DNA of 64,000 nucleotides from Diploptera punctata (lineage: Eukaryota > Arthropoda > Insecta > Blattodea > Blaberidae), in the NCBI GenBank assembly GCA_030220185.1, contig JASPKZ010000424.1, positions 1 to 64,000 on the forward strand, written 5' to 3'. Position numbers and translations under genes: made by a program. The notes under the pieces were generated by a model that was given only the letters and a program-made list of their open reading frames with translations, had not been told where the DNA came from and made no database searches. How positions within the stretch are numbered: the stretch's first letter is position 1; the number at the start of each line of letters is the position of its first letter. Below, piece by piece: positions 41,885 to 51,885 of the stretch.

Positions 41885-42624
41885 GAAGTTCAGAAGAGGA
41901 GGCAGATTATCAAAAAATGACCACTTTATGTGCGGCGACTCAGCCCTAGAAATAGTCCCCAACTTTAAGTACCTGGGAGTGACGCTGCAGACTACTGGAA
42001 CCACGTTCACCATGCATATACAAGACAGGACCACAGCGGCAATAAATTCGATGTTCGACATCCCCAAGCTTGAGAGACTGTCCCTGCCAACGGCGATGGC
42101 ACCTGTTCCAACTCAAGGTAGCACCAGCGGCCACATACGGTATTCAGATAATTTGGATTCACCTAACAGCGAAAAACCTCAAGAAATTGGAGAATGTCAA
42201 AGCCAGATATCTCAAGAGGGCCTTGTCACTCTCAAAGTACACAAGAAACAGCTACGCCTACAGAATAGCACATGAATCCTACTTCATTGAGGACATCAAG
42301 CTTCGCTTCAATCTACCAGAAACCCAGGCATATAAAGACGCCATCAAAGAGAGACAAAACAAAGCCAATGCAATACCGATGGAAATAATGGACACAGAAA
42401 CAATGAAAACCGATGTGTGGAAAGGACCGAACTTCCAACTTCGCCACCTATACACACGCTTCGCCGCGCATGGTTTCCACTGGAAAATATGTCAGAATCC
42501 GTCATACCACGACCCGAAGGAGGACTGCAGATGTAAGCTTTGCGACGAGCCATGCTCCAGGTACCACCTAATGAAATGCCAAAGCAGAACTCAGCCTCTC
42601 ACCAAAATTACAAAAGACTGGTGA
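41885..42624 (+). pseudogene. LINE ORF2 C-terminal part, one frameshift
   Basis: The first frame has KFRRGGRLSKNDHF, VPNFKYLGVTLQTTG (the thumb-region YLG motif) and NSMFDIPKLERLSLPTAM. Near 42090 it shifts and continues KVAPAATYGIQIIW, LENVKARYLKRALSLS and ends with a zinc-knuckle-like CRCKLCDEPCSRYHLMKC. The two segments overlap for about 200 nt in the track of the sequence, consistent with a single indel. Confidence 0.7.
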
Positions 42625-42657
42625 AAATTCTAAATGTACACATTGTGTTTAATAAAA
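41885..42657 (+). mobile_element. 5'-truncated LINE with zinc-finger C-terminus
   Basis: A 13-bp duplication ATAAATAATTAAA lies at both ends. The body encodes the last part of a LINE protein and ends GTTTAATAAAATCAAT. It inserted in a Penelope-like tail. Confidence 0.75.
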
Positions 42658-42789
42658 TCAATATAAATAATTAAAGGACAGATTCTAGTTGAAATAGCTG
42701 AAGGTTTTTTAGTGAAACATGTTCCAAGTGACAAAACAAAATATAAGGTGAGGTGTATGCTTCTGATTCAATACCTTAATAGTTAATTC

Positions 42790-43104
42790 TGAGTTGTTTT
42801 TGACTCACCTCATATTTATTGATTTTTATGCAGACTCGAGTTTCATCACTGAAATCGTGACATTGTCGATGCATCACAACTGCCACCTTGCAGTTGTCCC
42901 TCCTGCAAATTGACTTCTGCACTCTCTGTTGGCTGATCAATGAACTTTCAAATCAATCCCCTCTCATTTTGATTGGGTATTTCAAAATTCATAGCTTTCT
43001 TTTTATTCTTGCATATGTAAAATCTTCTCCCACATTGTAAGTTCCTTTGATTTTTCTAACTGTTTAAGTAATTTAATTAAAATAAACCTCATAGTGTTAT
43101 TTCC
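42790..43104 (-). mobile_element. Penelope-like 3' fragment
   Basis: ACTCACCTCATATTTATTG at the left, a ribozyme-like motif, a minus-sense GIY-YIG tail (ELTMWEKILHMQE, MNFEIPNQNERGL) and TAAACCTCATAGTGTTATTT at the right. Confidence 0.75.
42828..42874 (-). ncRNA. Hammerhead-like motif with altered core (U3/A8 type)
   Basis: Minus order: ATGCA (stem I), TCGACAA, TGTCAC/GTGAT stem II, GAAAC, TCGA, GTC, TGCAT (stem I). Stem I pairs perfectly over 5 bp and GAAAC and GTC are intact. The CUGANGA box is replaced by a version with U at 3 and A at 8. Confidence 0.5.
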
Positions 43105-43116
43105 CTACATACATAT

Positions 43117-43256
43117 CCATCCATAGTAATTCTGCCCGAGGGCAGGTCTTTCACTGCAATTCATAGCATTTTCATGCTATGCTTTGCAGCTTTACTAGGG
43201 AATTATAGGTGTGGTAGCTTCCCGTGAAGGATGATGATGATGATGATAAGGACGAC

Positions 43257-43287
<31 letters not shown>

Positions 43288-43458
43288 ACCATATGATTTC
43301 AGAGACCGTTTGGGCCTTAAAGTTTTCCTGACATTTGTCTTACAGATGAGGAAAAACCCCGATAAAAACCACACTCAGAAAAACTGTCCCGACCGGAGTT
43401 CAAACCCGGGCCCGCTGCGTGACAAGGCAGCATACTACCTCGAGACCACAGCGGTGGA
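43117..43458 (-). mobile_element. SINE, head type 1 with tail type B (reverse)
   Basis: CTACATACATAT flanks it (43105-43116 and 43459-43470). Minus-strand head TCCACCGCTGTGGTCTCGAG, GATGAT/CATCAT-rich linker, tail B block. It lies about 130 bp beyond the donor of myosin exon 5. Confidence 0.85.
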
Positions 43459-43586
43459 CTACATACATATATTAACCTTAATAGTTGTTAGGACAGCACA
43501 GCCATAAAAAGAAGCATTTGTTATCAATTGGACCATTGTATAACTTTCAGCTACTAACATATTTCTAACAACGAATTGATTCTTAC

Positions 43587-43823
43587 CCAATGCAGGCAGC
43601 CTGAAACCTGGACGTACAGTGGGCTGGTTAGGCGGTGCTGGTTCACTGGGAGGTGGTGGTGCCCTAATGTTACCACGAGGTGCAGACGTAGGTAACCTGG
43701 GAGCCGGTCTCGATGGTGATGCACCTATTGGTCGAGGTTTTATCTGTGGCTTCAAATTTTGTGATGTGTTGTTCTCAATTTTTCCATAATTGGTGCTAAT
43801 GATGGTACGACGTATAATTGGTT
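43587..43823 (-). CDS. Myo1e: Myosin Ie exon 5: start of TH2
   Basis: Acceptor TTTACAG, donor GTAAGA. Reads PIIRRTIISTNYGKIENN, LKPQIKPRPIGASPSR, PAPRLPTSAPRGNIR, APPPPSEPAPPN and TVRPGFRLPALG. It is basic and proline-rich, as expected of TH2, which binds actin and SH3 partners in this class. The frame is open throughout and the phase fits exons 4 and 6. Confidence 0.93.
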
Positions 43824-43867
43824 CTGTAAATAATAATAAATAAGGTGACTCTGTTAATAAATTACAA

Positions 43868-44700
43868 TAGGAATAATACATGGATGTGAAACATGGACTC
43901 TTACTTTAAAGGAGGAGAAAAGATTACAAGTGTTTGAGAACAAAATTATTAGGGAAATTTTTGAACTGAAGAGAGATGTGCAGACAAACAAATGGAGAAG
44001 ACTGTAATAACAGTGACCTACAACAATGACCTACAACATCTTTATGGAAACGAGATATAACAACATTGTAATAAATAGTAAAGAGAACAATTTTTGCCTG
44101 AACTGGGAATCAAACCCTGAACCTGCAGCTTTCCATACTGATGCTCTGACCACTGAGCTAATTCAGGCTACATTCTAATCCAAGCACAAATCCTCCCTTC
44201 ACCTTACTATCTTAGTCCCACATTCAATGCAATGAATCAGGGAGGATTTGTGCTTGGATGGGAATGAAGTCTGAATTAGCTCAGTGGTCAGAGCATCAAC
44301 ACGGAAAGCTGAAGGATCAGGATTCGATTCCCGGTTCAAGCAAACATTTTTCTCTTTACCATTGATTACAATAGTTTAGTTGTGTACATTAATTTACTTA
44401 TTTCAATCATAGTTATATTAATTTAATAATATGAACAGTTGAGTCTCGTAGACTGTGATGGGTGAATGCGATGAATAGGGAATGAAAGGAAGGCATGGAA
44501 GCTCCTTCTAGGAAAACCAGAGGGAAAATGCCCAGTTGCTAGACCAAGAATGAAGTGGGAGAATAACATTAACCATGATTTGAGGGAAGTAAATTATACA
44601 GGGGAAGATTGGAAAAGATCAGTTTAGGATAGGGATGTATGGAGAGCGTACATCTGTGTGGCCATGAACCAATGGGTTTGATAGTGCCAGTGAGTTAATT
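43868..44700 (+). mobile_element. 5'-truncated RTE copy, interrupted
   Basis: GCGAAACATGGACTCTTAC-like start and GGTTTGATAGTGCCAGTGAG end match 36445-36885 of the full element. Coding is decayed. It is split by the tRNA-like pair at 44069-44370. It begins only about 45 bp upstream of the acceptor of myosin exon 5. Confidence 0.8.
44069..44370. mobile_element. Head-to-head tRNA-like pair
   Basis: Ends TAGTAAAGAGAAC and CTCTTTACCATTGATTACAA. The tRNA-like units are GCTCTGACCACTGAGCTAAT (minus sense) and TTAGCTCAGTGGTCAGAGC (plus sense), with GATTCGATTCCCGG. The spacer contains mirrored AAATCCTCCCT. Inserted in an RTE copy. Confidence 0.75.
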
Positions 44701-44843
44701 ATTTTTATTCATCTGGATATAGATCTTCTCCCAAAGGTCAGCTGTTTAGTGTTTTCTAACTCTTTTAATAATGTCTGGTGAGAAAAACATAAAATCAATG
44801 TAGATATTAAATTATTAAAACAGTTAGAAAACACTAAGGCAGG

Positions 44844-45062
44844 TATTCAAAACCTCTAGGCCATGCCACCTCCATCTTCTGTAAGCTGAGGCTCTTATCT
44901 TTCAACATGTTCCCGATAACTTTTTTTAAAAATAGATATCTTGTTAGTACATGATGTTGAATAGAGTGAGCCAGTTAGAGTAGGTTCTGCATGACCCACA
45001 TAATTAACCAAGGTGAGATGGGCTGAGAGTCCCTCTTTGCAGAAAGCTTGGTTCTTGAATAC
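44844..45062. mobile_element. MITE with AGGTATTCAAAACC ends
   Basis: The left end AGGTATTCAAAACC is mirrored by GGTTCTTGAATACC near 45047-45060. Flanking ACTAAGGC and CCTAAAGGG suggest an imperfect 8-9-bp duplication, as in hAT MIT elements. Non-coding. Confidence 0.55.
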
Positions 45063-45439
45063 CGGCCTAAAGGGCTCACCTTCAGGATAAGATCTATATC
45101 AAGAAGAATAAAAATAGGATAATGAATTTTGAAATACCCAGGGAAATAGATATGATTTACAAGTTCTACAGTCAACCAGAAGATAGAGTGGGAGTCGACA
45201 TCCAGGGCCAACAACATAAAAATCATCAGTGTGGACAAGCTGATAATGGCATGGACAACATATCAAAACATGTTAAATGAAAAACAAATACTTTTGAGTA
45301 GAGACTGGATTATATGCATTTTCATGTTGCATATGCATTTCCATATTTAGACCTTTTTCACCCATTATTGCATATTTGAACTAAAAACTAGTGATAACAC
45401 ATATTTTTGCGCTATATTTACAATAATTTAAAAATCTGT

Positions 45440-45951
45440 GTTGTTTTACAATGAACATTTCAAGACTATCAAAGGTGTAGTAAATGATTTCGATAGTGCA
45501 GAGGATTTGGCACTTTGTTAGTGTAAGGAAGCATTTAACGATTCCAGTATTTTAAAAAAATGCTGTGATTAGCACTCATTTTTCCCATATACCTGTAACT
45601 ATTATAAAGCTTGAAACTCTAAGTTTGGCATTGATTGAATCTATTCAATTAATGGATAAATTCTGTCCACTGAACTCCTTATTGTCGGAGGTATTCCAAA
45701 CAAACTTAAGGAAAAGTTTGAAAACATTATCAACAATAACCCGGCTTTGAACTTTGGTGTCAGATTAGTAGTTTTATAAATTGGATGGGCAAAGCTTTTG
45801 CCAGAAATAATAAGTGCCAAAATAGCACCCAAATTCAAATACTGCCCAGTTGTTTTAGTTGAGGTAGAACGGTCCTTTTCTGTTTATAAACATAGAGCGA
45901 TCGAAGACACAACCTTACTACCGAACATTTGGAACAGTGCCTGATCATCTG
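45440..45951 (+). pseudogene. hAT-like transposase C-terminal remnant
   Basis: Pieces in plus frames: IKGVVNDFDSAEDLAL, LALIESIQLMDKF, LKEKFENIINNNPAL, KYCPVVLVEVERSFSVYKH and DRRHNLTTEHLEQCLIICSQ. The last two are the hAT dimerisation region. Frameshifts and stops are present throughout. Confidence 0.7.
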
Positions 45952-46073
45952 TTCACAATAGTAGCAAAACATAGAATATTTTAATTTGTGAACAACACTT
46001 TTGCCTGTTACTAATTGACAATTTATCATTTATCAGTGATAAATGATAATATTAATAAATAGATATTAAAAAT

Positions 46074-46217
46074 ATATATATAACATATATAAGAGAAAAA
46101 TTTGCGTCTAGATTGCAACTTGCCTTGGTAGCTCAGTTGGTAGAGCATTTGGCCCGGCAAGCCAAAGGTCCCGGCTTCGAGTCTCGGTCTAGGCGAAAAT
46201 TTTTCTCTTCAAATATA
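46074..46217 (+). mobile_element. Monomeric tRNA-like element with 13-bp duplication
   Basis: AGATATTAAAAAT flanks it (46061-46073 and 46218-46230). CATATATAAGAGAAAAATTT precedes a 73-nt cloverleaf at 46122-46194, with anticodon arm TTGGC-CCGGCAA-GCCAA. AAAATTTTTCTCTTCAAATA follows. This defines the minimal mobile unit: TATA-like box, tRNA-like body, T5 run. Confidence 0.85.
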
Positions 46218-46424
46218 AGATATTAAAAATACTAATTATTATGTTAATTTAGAAATGAAATATCTAATAAAGTAATAATTATTATGTTTTTTGTTTATTA
46301 TTTGGTATTGCATAATATTGACATTTATCATGCTCATTTTAACCATTTTTCATGCATATTTCGAGCTTATTATGTTGCATATAATCCGGTCTCTATTTAT
46401 GAGGTAAGATGTACCAGATTCTAT

Positions 46425-47010
46425 GGATTGAAGATATCTATAGAGAAAACGAAAATTATGGCATTTTAAGGTGTAGATCCTGTCAGAAGTAAAATTGTAC
46501 TTGACAATAAAATTTTGGAGCAGGTGAATAATTTTACATATCTAGGATGCAATATCTCATATGAAGAAAAGGATTTAAATGCGAAAGTATCTAAATTTTT
46601 AAGAATTTTAGGGTTAATAAAATCTATCTTCAAGCCACAGATAGTCCAAAAACATTCAAGACTAAAAGTGTATAAAATACCGACTCTTCCAACTCTTTTG
46701 TATGGTAATAAAGTATGGCATTGAAACAGAAGGATATACAGAGACTTAGATCTGCTGAAATGAGATACCTTCGGAGGATTGCAGGATACACACTACTAGA
46801 TCACAAAAAAATGAAGACATCTTAGAAGAATTACACATGGAACCTTTAGAAAACAGAATTTCTAATTATAAGTCAAGATGGATGCAACATGTTCATTGAA
46901 TGGAAGATCACAGGATACCCAAACAAATGTTAAGATATCAACCTGCAGGAAGAAGAAGGCCAGGATGTCCACTCAAAAGACTTCTGGCCTAAATTTGTGA
47001 ATGTACTATG
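46425..47010 (+). pseudogene. LINE 3' fragment
   Basis: FYGLKISIEKTKIMAF, EQVNNFTYLGCNISYEEKD, LKVYKIPTLPTLLYGNKVWH, SAEMRYLRRIAGYT, LRYQPAGRRRPG. Reverse-transcriptase thumb and C-terminal region of an RTE-like LINE, with frameshifts. Confidence 0.7.
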
Positions 47011-47029
47011 ATGATGATGTACCAGATTC

Positions 47030-47165
47030 ATCTCATTTATAAAGGTTAGTCTGTTCATCTTACTCACAAATTGTTGTGTTCTTTTGGACATGACCTTGAA
47101 ACCGGTCCTGTGAATACATGGAATTTTATGAGGCGAGATGAAAAAATATTTATCTGACTCAATTT
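47030..47165. mobile_element. Small Penelope-like foldback cut inside the ribozyme
   Basis: GTTCATCTTACTCACAAATT at the left, TTATGAGGCGAGATG at the right. The arms meet in the ribozyme: TTGAAACCGGTCCTGTG in plus and CATGTCCAAAAG in minus sense. Confidence 0.6.
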
Positions 47166-47231
47166 ATTAATTGTTAAATACCTCAGTGTTAAACTTGCCA
47201 CAGTAATTTTGATTAAAAAGCATATACTTAC

Positions 47232-47383
47232 TTGTGTTACTTGGCAGACCTTGACCAATTCCAACAGTAAGAACCTTGCCAGATGGTTTCAGAACAACCA
47301 TGTCACCAGTACCAGATGAAATGAATTTCACTTGACGAATTCCACCTCCACCCCAACCTTCTTTCTTCACTCTGAACTCCAAG
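47232..47383 (-). CDS. Myo1e: Myosin Ie exon 4: end of TH1
   Basis: Acceptor TTTACAG. Reads [50 protein letters not shown], with donor GTAAGT. The LxVxIGxGLP motif marks the end of the TH1 (tail homology 1) fold, which binds anionic phospholipids. The split codons at both ends match exons 3 and 5. Confidence 0.94.
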
Positions 47384-47427
47384 CTGTAAACAAACATTCT
47401 GTATAAACATCATCTTATAAAATTACA

Positions 47428-47625
47428 ATAGGAAGTAACATTACGAGGTTCTTCTTAATAAATAAGGTGAGTCTGTTGCATCTTACATCATAAAAGTTGA
47501 GTTCTTTTAGCACATGCTTCAAAACACACTTGTGTTTTATCTTCAGCTTGTCCAGACTGAAGAATGTCCTAAAAGAACTCAACTTTTATGAAGTAAGGTG
47601 CAACAGACTCCATCTTATTGTTTTA
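47428..47625. mobile_element. Penelope-like foldback in myosin intron 4
   Basis: GGAAGTAACATTACGAGGTT at the left, arms sharing AAGTTGAGTTCTTTTAG and inverse. Target-like ends AATAAGGTGAGTCTGTTGCA and inverse. It starts about 45 bp upstream of the exon 4 acceptor. Confidence 0.7.
47508..47550 (-). ncRNA. Hammerhead-like motif
   Basis: Minus order: CAAG, CTGAAGA, extra T, AAAACACA/TGTGTTTT (8-bp stem II), GAAGC, ATGTG, CTAAAAG. Stem II is perfect. GAAA has become GAAG and the cleavage base G is unfavourable. Confidence 0.5.
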
Positions 47626-47659
47626 AGGGGGGACCTTCACCTTTGAGGGTCAAAAAAGT

Positions 47660-48443
47660 AGTAGTCTAATGCCCATTAGCTTGGATGTGTTCCATTTGCT
47701 GTCTTGCTTCCCAATAGAGTCCTGCCAGAGTTCTTGTAGGTGACGTCTTCAGAGCCTCACAACTAGCTAGATGATCTTTGTTCATGGTAGTGTTATTGTC
47801 TTGGCACAGGATACAATTTGGAGAGTTGAAGATTCCAATTTTATGGAGGTGTGCTGCCAGGTAGTCATGGCCTGTTAACAGCCTGAATATTGCTGCTTCA
47901 TGTCTTGGTTGTTCAGGTATTAAGTTTTTATTCTGCGACATAGCTGCCCATGGTTTCTCATTCCTTTGTGATTTGAGGTGCTCCATCAGTTATTTCTGGA
48001 AGTTTCTTTTAATTATAATTTTTGCAGAATGGTAGGGCAGGGATTGATTTGTTTTCTGTAAAATTTTGGTGCCCTTTTTTGGTAAAAGATCCGCCATTTC
48101 ATTTCCATGTACCCCGCAATGAGAGGGGATCCATTGGAGCTGGATAATTTTATTTTGTTTGGTCAATAATCTTATGATCTTTTTTATTTCCAACACTTTT
48201 CTGGAGATTGGAGAGTTATATGTTGTTATAGCTTGTATAGCTGATGTTGAATCACTTAGTACAAACTGCTCTCTGAAATGTATTTATTCTGTAGAGGAGT
48301 TGTGTTAGTGCTAACTCTATTGCCTGAATTTCTCCATCGAAGTGTGTGTAACTTTTCCCTACTGCAACATAGAAGCTAAACAGTTTTGAGTAAATTCCAG
48401 CTCCAGCTCCGTCTTCTATTTCCATTCTGCATTCATCTGTATA
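47660..48443 (-). mobile_element. LINE 3' part with RNase H
   Basis: Direct repeats GAGGGTCAAAAAA at both ends. Minus-strand coding: MTLYTDECRMEIEDGAGAGI, THFDGEIQAIELALTQL (RNase H first half), IQLQWIPSHCGVHGNEMADL (second half) and a tail with CILCQDNN...DHLASCEAL knuckle. The HCGVxGNExAD motif is diagnostic. Frameshifts occur at about 48250 and 47990. Confidence 0.8.
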
Positions 48444-48469
48444 GAGGGTCAAAAAAAGTAATTTTTCAA

Positions 48470-49365
48470 TTTTTTTTTTTCATATAGATTGAAACTTAGG
48501 GCCACATGCAAATACATTAGTCTCTACTCAAATTACTTCCAATCACTGGTGAGCTGACTCACCGTGAGCAATTGCTGAGATCGAATTAACGGCCGACTTA
48601 CCAGTCATGCATGAAAGGTGACATTTTCATAATATTGGCAACGAATTACCCAGAATTCTCAGCAATAAAACCACTTCCGTTATTTTTTGTCTGCTATAGA
48701 GGAACGCATTTACGCTTGCGTTCCGCAAATAATACCGTATACAACGACGTCTGCGTCGTGCAATATTATGCCGATTCTCCTGTTCTTCCAGTTGAATTCT
48801 TTGGTAGACTCTACCAAATTCCTCTTCTCCGCGTATACCGAAAACATGATCGAAGTCTACAAGATCCGACATCTTGGATAAAGCTGCAAGGGTTTCAAAC
48901 TACATCGGTTACCATTGGTTCCCTTCGGGATTTTCACAATAAGTTTCTATCTTGAGCTATGATCTTAAGGTACCTCATCAGGTAGCTTACAATTATTATC
49001 ACATGAATAGATTTCTGAGTAAGCAAAATGTATTTGGATAAAACTTTCTCAGCAGAGAACGCCTTTTACTGTCTAATGCGTTCAAACATTCGACCCTTAG
49101 TCTTTAAATTAGTGAAAGATTTTCATTGATATCTCTATTACATTTCAAGTTATGTTTAAAAATGTGCAATGCTGTCACTCAAGTGAACCCTTTAATTTTA
49201 GGAGGTAAGTTTGTCACTTGTTTTCTGTAACTTAATTTTTTCAATACGGTTTCCCTGATAACTCCCAAAGTTTTCAAGATATTGAGATGAAATTTTGCAT
49301 GTATATGTAGTTTACAGAGATGAACAAAATTTACTCCGATTGAGGGTCTTTCCACTTTTCAGCGG
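48470..49365. other. Unassigned region with one short open frame
   Basis: A minus-strand frame at 48872-48627 reads MSDLVDFDHVFGIRGEEEFG, RVYQRIQLEEQENRHN and an arginine run. It is acidic then very basic, like the start of some DDE transposases, but I do not recognise it. The rest to 49365 shows no inverted ends, coding or repeat signature. Confidence 0.35.
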
Positions 49366-49367
49366 TT

Positions 49368-49656
49368 GCCCTTCACATCCACATGTGTCAATCACAGAGG
49401 TAGATGATCAACAGCCAGTATAGGGGTGACATGTGGTTAGCATGTCGAGTCCCCCAGCCATTATAGCTGGTTCCTCAACCTGGAGTCGCTACTTATTGTA
49501 GCTACCCAATTGCCTCACGATGCTGGGTGGACACCGGTCCCATACTGGTCGAAATACCATGAGAAAATTTCTTCCCCCATGGAGACTCGAACCAGCGCAA
49601 GTCCCGTAGCTCTGCGCCAAGGCTTCCTACCTTAACCGCTCGGCTACGGCGCGGGA
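49368..49656 (-). mobile_element. tRNA-derived SINE, family D (reverse head)
   Basis: On the minus strand it begins GTCCCGCGCCGTAGCCGAG, CGGTTAAGG and GGTTCGAGTCTCCATGG, a serine/leucine-type tRNA-like head. It then runs to CATGCTAACCACATGTCACC. The 5' part on the plus strand is cut relative to 54362. Confidence 0.8.
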
Positions 49657-49805
49657 CACAAAATATACTACAATCAGTAATGTACCTATTATATTTTATT
49701 TAAAAAGAATATTTTTAATGCAAATTTTAACAAAAATGAGTATGCATCAATTTAAAATGAAAAATAAAATATTTACACTCTATATAATTAAACAATTGTA
49801 GTATA

Positions 49806-50043
49806 ATTCATGTTGAGTTGTTTTTGTCTCACCTCATACTACTTAACTCCTTCGCAGACTTGAGTTTCTTCACTGCATTTGTGACATTCTCAATGCTGTA
49901 TCACGATCATAACAATGAGAATGTCACAAATGCAGTGAAGAAACTCGAGTCTGTAAAGGAGTTAAGAAGTATGAGGTGAGTCAAAAACAACTCAACATGA
50001 ATTAAAATAAGCCTCATAGTGTTATTTCCTGCCTACATAACTT
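49806..50043. mobile_element. Penelope-like palindrome with two ribozyme-like arms
   Basis: AATTGTAGTATA flanks it (49794-49805 and 50044-50055). CTCACCTCATACTACTTAAC and inverse form arms of about 85 bp around TATCACGATCATAAC. AGCCTCATAGTGTTATTTCC is the right end. No coding sequence. Confidence 0.85.
49854..49896 (-). ncRNA. Hammerhead-like motif, U3/A8 type, left arm
   Basis: Minus order: GCA, TTGAGAA, TGTCAC...GTGAA (stem II), GAAAC, TCAA, GTC, TGC. GAAAC and GTC are intact and the CUGANGA box shows U3 and A8. The plus-strand mirror lies at 49913-49955 with loop TCGA. Confidence 0.5.
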
Positions 50044-50059
50044 AATTGTAGTATATTTT

Positions 50060-50365
50060 GTAGCTACAACATTAATGAATAAAATAAAACAAGAATCATT
50101 AAAATATATTGAAATTTAGGAAAATGATCAGGGAAACGGCAAGACAATGCAAAATTTTCATCTGATATTTTGAATATTTAATTAACCATAAACGACTGAA
50201 GTAAGACTGTACTTAAGCACACAAAAATTCTCACATTGTAATATAGATATCACATGCCAAATTTCATTTCTGTAACCAGCATTGTTGCTGAGAAAGAAAA
50301 TATTGAAATATGCCATATTTGTAATGGCTAAAGGTGTAGTTCCCCCCCTTAAATATGTTCTTATG
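50060..50365. other. No recognisable feature
   Basis: AT-rich intronic sequence without open frame or repeat signature. It includes a block, CCAAATTTCATTTCTGTAAC, typical of old retroposon tails. Confidence 0.4.
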
Positions 50366-50369
50366 TTAC

Positions 50370-50690
50370 AAGTCGGCCCTGGTGGTCTAGTGGTTATGTT
50401 CCTTTCTCCTAGTCCCGAGGATCACGGATTCAAACCCAGCCATGGTAGTTAGATTTCTTTTAAGATGGAAAAATCCAAGGAACAAGTACTTTGGAAGGAA
50501 CTTCAAGCATGGGTTCCAAGTTTTGATATTTTCAGGCTCGTAAAAGAAACTTAAGCCTGAAAAAAGGTGTCCAAGCAAAATTACGGACCTTCATCATCCA
50601 CATAGCCTAGATACATCTCATTGGGTTGGTATGCTAACCACATGCCATTCCTGATATATGTTGGGAAATAAACATAACTAATAATTCATT
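50370..50690 (+). mobile_element. SINE family C, copy 2
   Basis: GGTGGTCTAGTGGTTATG and GAGGATCACGGATTCAAACC head. GATGGAAAAATCCAAGGAAC, CATTGGGTTGGTATGCTAACC body, then a poly-A end. Same block order as 15671-15996. Confidence 0.8.
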
Positions 50691-50699
50691 TGAAAAAAA

Positions 50700-51565
50700 A
50701 AAACTTATTTATAGTTCACTGGTGGAGAGTATACTATTGTATGGTGCAGAAATGAGGTTATTAAGCAGAGAGCAACCACATAAACTATTGGTGACAGAGA
50801 TGGACTTTTGAATGAGGGGTTCTAGAAATTCAAGACGTGACAAAATTAGAAATACTTTTTTTTTTGCAAATGCCCCAGGTTATCTTTTGACATTCCTGGT
50901 GTTCTCTCCTGGCATGGCATACTTGTAACCCACTTCTGAGGTTGGGGCGCCTGGAAGGCGGGGTTACGTTGCCTCGATGATATGATGGGTGATGATGATG
51001 ATAGTGGTGTGCCAGGAGAGTCCCTAATCCTAAGCTTAATCTAAGATGCACATGAATGATGATGATTGCGATGGCCACATGATTTCGGGGACCATTTGGG
51101 CCTTAAAGTTTTCCTGACATTTGTCTTACAGGTGAAGAAAAACCCTGATAAAAACCTCACCCAGAAAAACTGTCCTGACCGGATATCGAACCTGGGCCCG
51201 CTGCGTGACAAGGCAGCACACTACCTCGAGATCACAGCAGTGGACAATTAGAAATACTAAAATCTGATAAATAATGGATGTTCAAAAAGATGTTCTAGAA
51301 GTTATTGAAGAAAGAAGACAAATGGTTCGGCCACGTAAAGAGGATGTCAGATGACAGGATATCCAAGATGATATTAAATTTTGAAGCGAAGGACAATAGA
51401 AGAAAGGGGAGACCAAAAGAATGATGGGCTCAAGGAATGCATAGAAGTATGGTGTCGAGAGGATTAACAGAGAACAATGCGGAGAGTAGGGATTTATGGA
51501 GGAGAAAAATTTACAATGGGTTGTAGGAAAACTACTCTATTGTAGGGAAATTCCTAATAAAGAAG
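50700..51565 (+). pseudogene. LINE 3' fragment split by a SINE
   Basis: The parts 50700-50856 (LYGAEMRLL) and 51246-51565 (KKWFGHVKRMSDDRI, GRPKEWWA-like) are joined once the SINE is removed. The fragment ends in AATAATAATAAT. Confidence 0.6.
50857..51245 (-). mobile_element. SINE, head type 1 with tail type A (reverse)
   Basis: AATTAGAAATACT flanks it (50844-50856 and 51246-51258). Minus-strand head TCCACTGCTGTGATCTCGAG, linker, and tail A ending in poly-A (T run at 50857). It inserted in a LINE fragment. Confidence 0.85.
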
Positions 51566-51619
51566 AATAATAATAATTAATTTGAGTCTAAACTCTTACC
51601 TCATAAATTGTTGTATATT

Positions 51620-51662
51620 AGAGAACACGTTTCAATATGCATTACATAGCATGATCAGCTCT
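51620..51662 (-). ncRNA. Hammerhead ribozyme-like motif, left arm
   Basis: Minus order: AGAG (stem I), CTGATCA (one core change), degraded stem II ending GCATATT, GAAAC, GT, GTT, CTCT (stem I). Stem I is perfect. Confidence 0.55.
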
Positions 51663-51842
51663 TTTAGACTGTTGAACTTTTGGTTACTGGACCTGGATGT
51701 CCACTTACCTTCCACCTTTTGGTTGACTAAAGGAATTCCAAATTACATCACATGAATACTCTTTTGGAAGATCTTCAGTCAACAAAAAGATGGAGGGGGA
51801 GTCGACATCCAGGACCAACAATCACAAGTTCAACAGGCTGAA

Positions 51843-51885
51843 AGAGCTGATGATGATATGCAATGCATATTGAAATTTGTTCTCT
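51843..51885 (+). ncRNA. Hammerhead ribozyme-like motif, right arm
   Basis: AGAG, CTGATGA (51847), extra T, GATATGC/GCATATT stem II with loop AAT, GAAA (51872), TTTGTT, CTCT. The core CUGANGA and GAAA are intact and stems I and II pair. Stem III is weakened (A-T-T-T-G-T). Confidence 0.65.

Larger units (their letters stand above)
45302..46396 (+). mobile_element. hAT-type element inside a Penelope-like copy
   Basis: Ends AGAGACTGGATTATATGCA and the inverse of AGAGACCGGATTATATGCA. Flanks TTTTGAG and TTTATGAG approximate an 8-bp duplication. It contains a decayed transposase and a tRNA-like SINE insertion. Confidence 0.75.
44705..46412. mobile_element. Penelope-like copy with MITE and hAT insertions
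   Basis: Left piece 44705-44843 (minus/plus junction of the GIY-YIG tail). Middle piece 45063-45301 (MNFEIPREIDMIYKFYSQPE, GVDIQ, then a decayed ribozyme CTGATAAT...AAAAC). Right terminus 46397-46412 (TATGAGGTAAGATG). Two DNA transposons separate the pieces. Confidence 0.75.

Noticed and set aside
43310..43507. Open frames in SINE copies (also near 11175, 50830, 51066, 53147 and 60142)
   Set aside because: Each is a translation of SINE head or CAT-rich linker, repeated with the SINE and with no protein similarity.
48973..48995. Extra hammerhead (minus strand CTGATGA)
   Set aside because: No GAAA with a closing stem II follows at suitable distance. GGTACC is only self-complementary.
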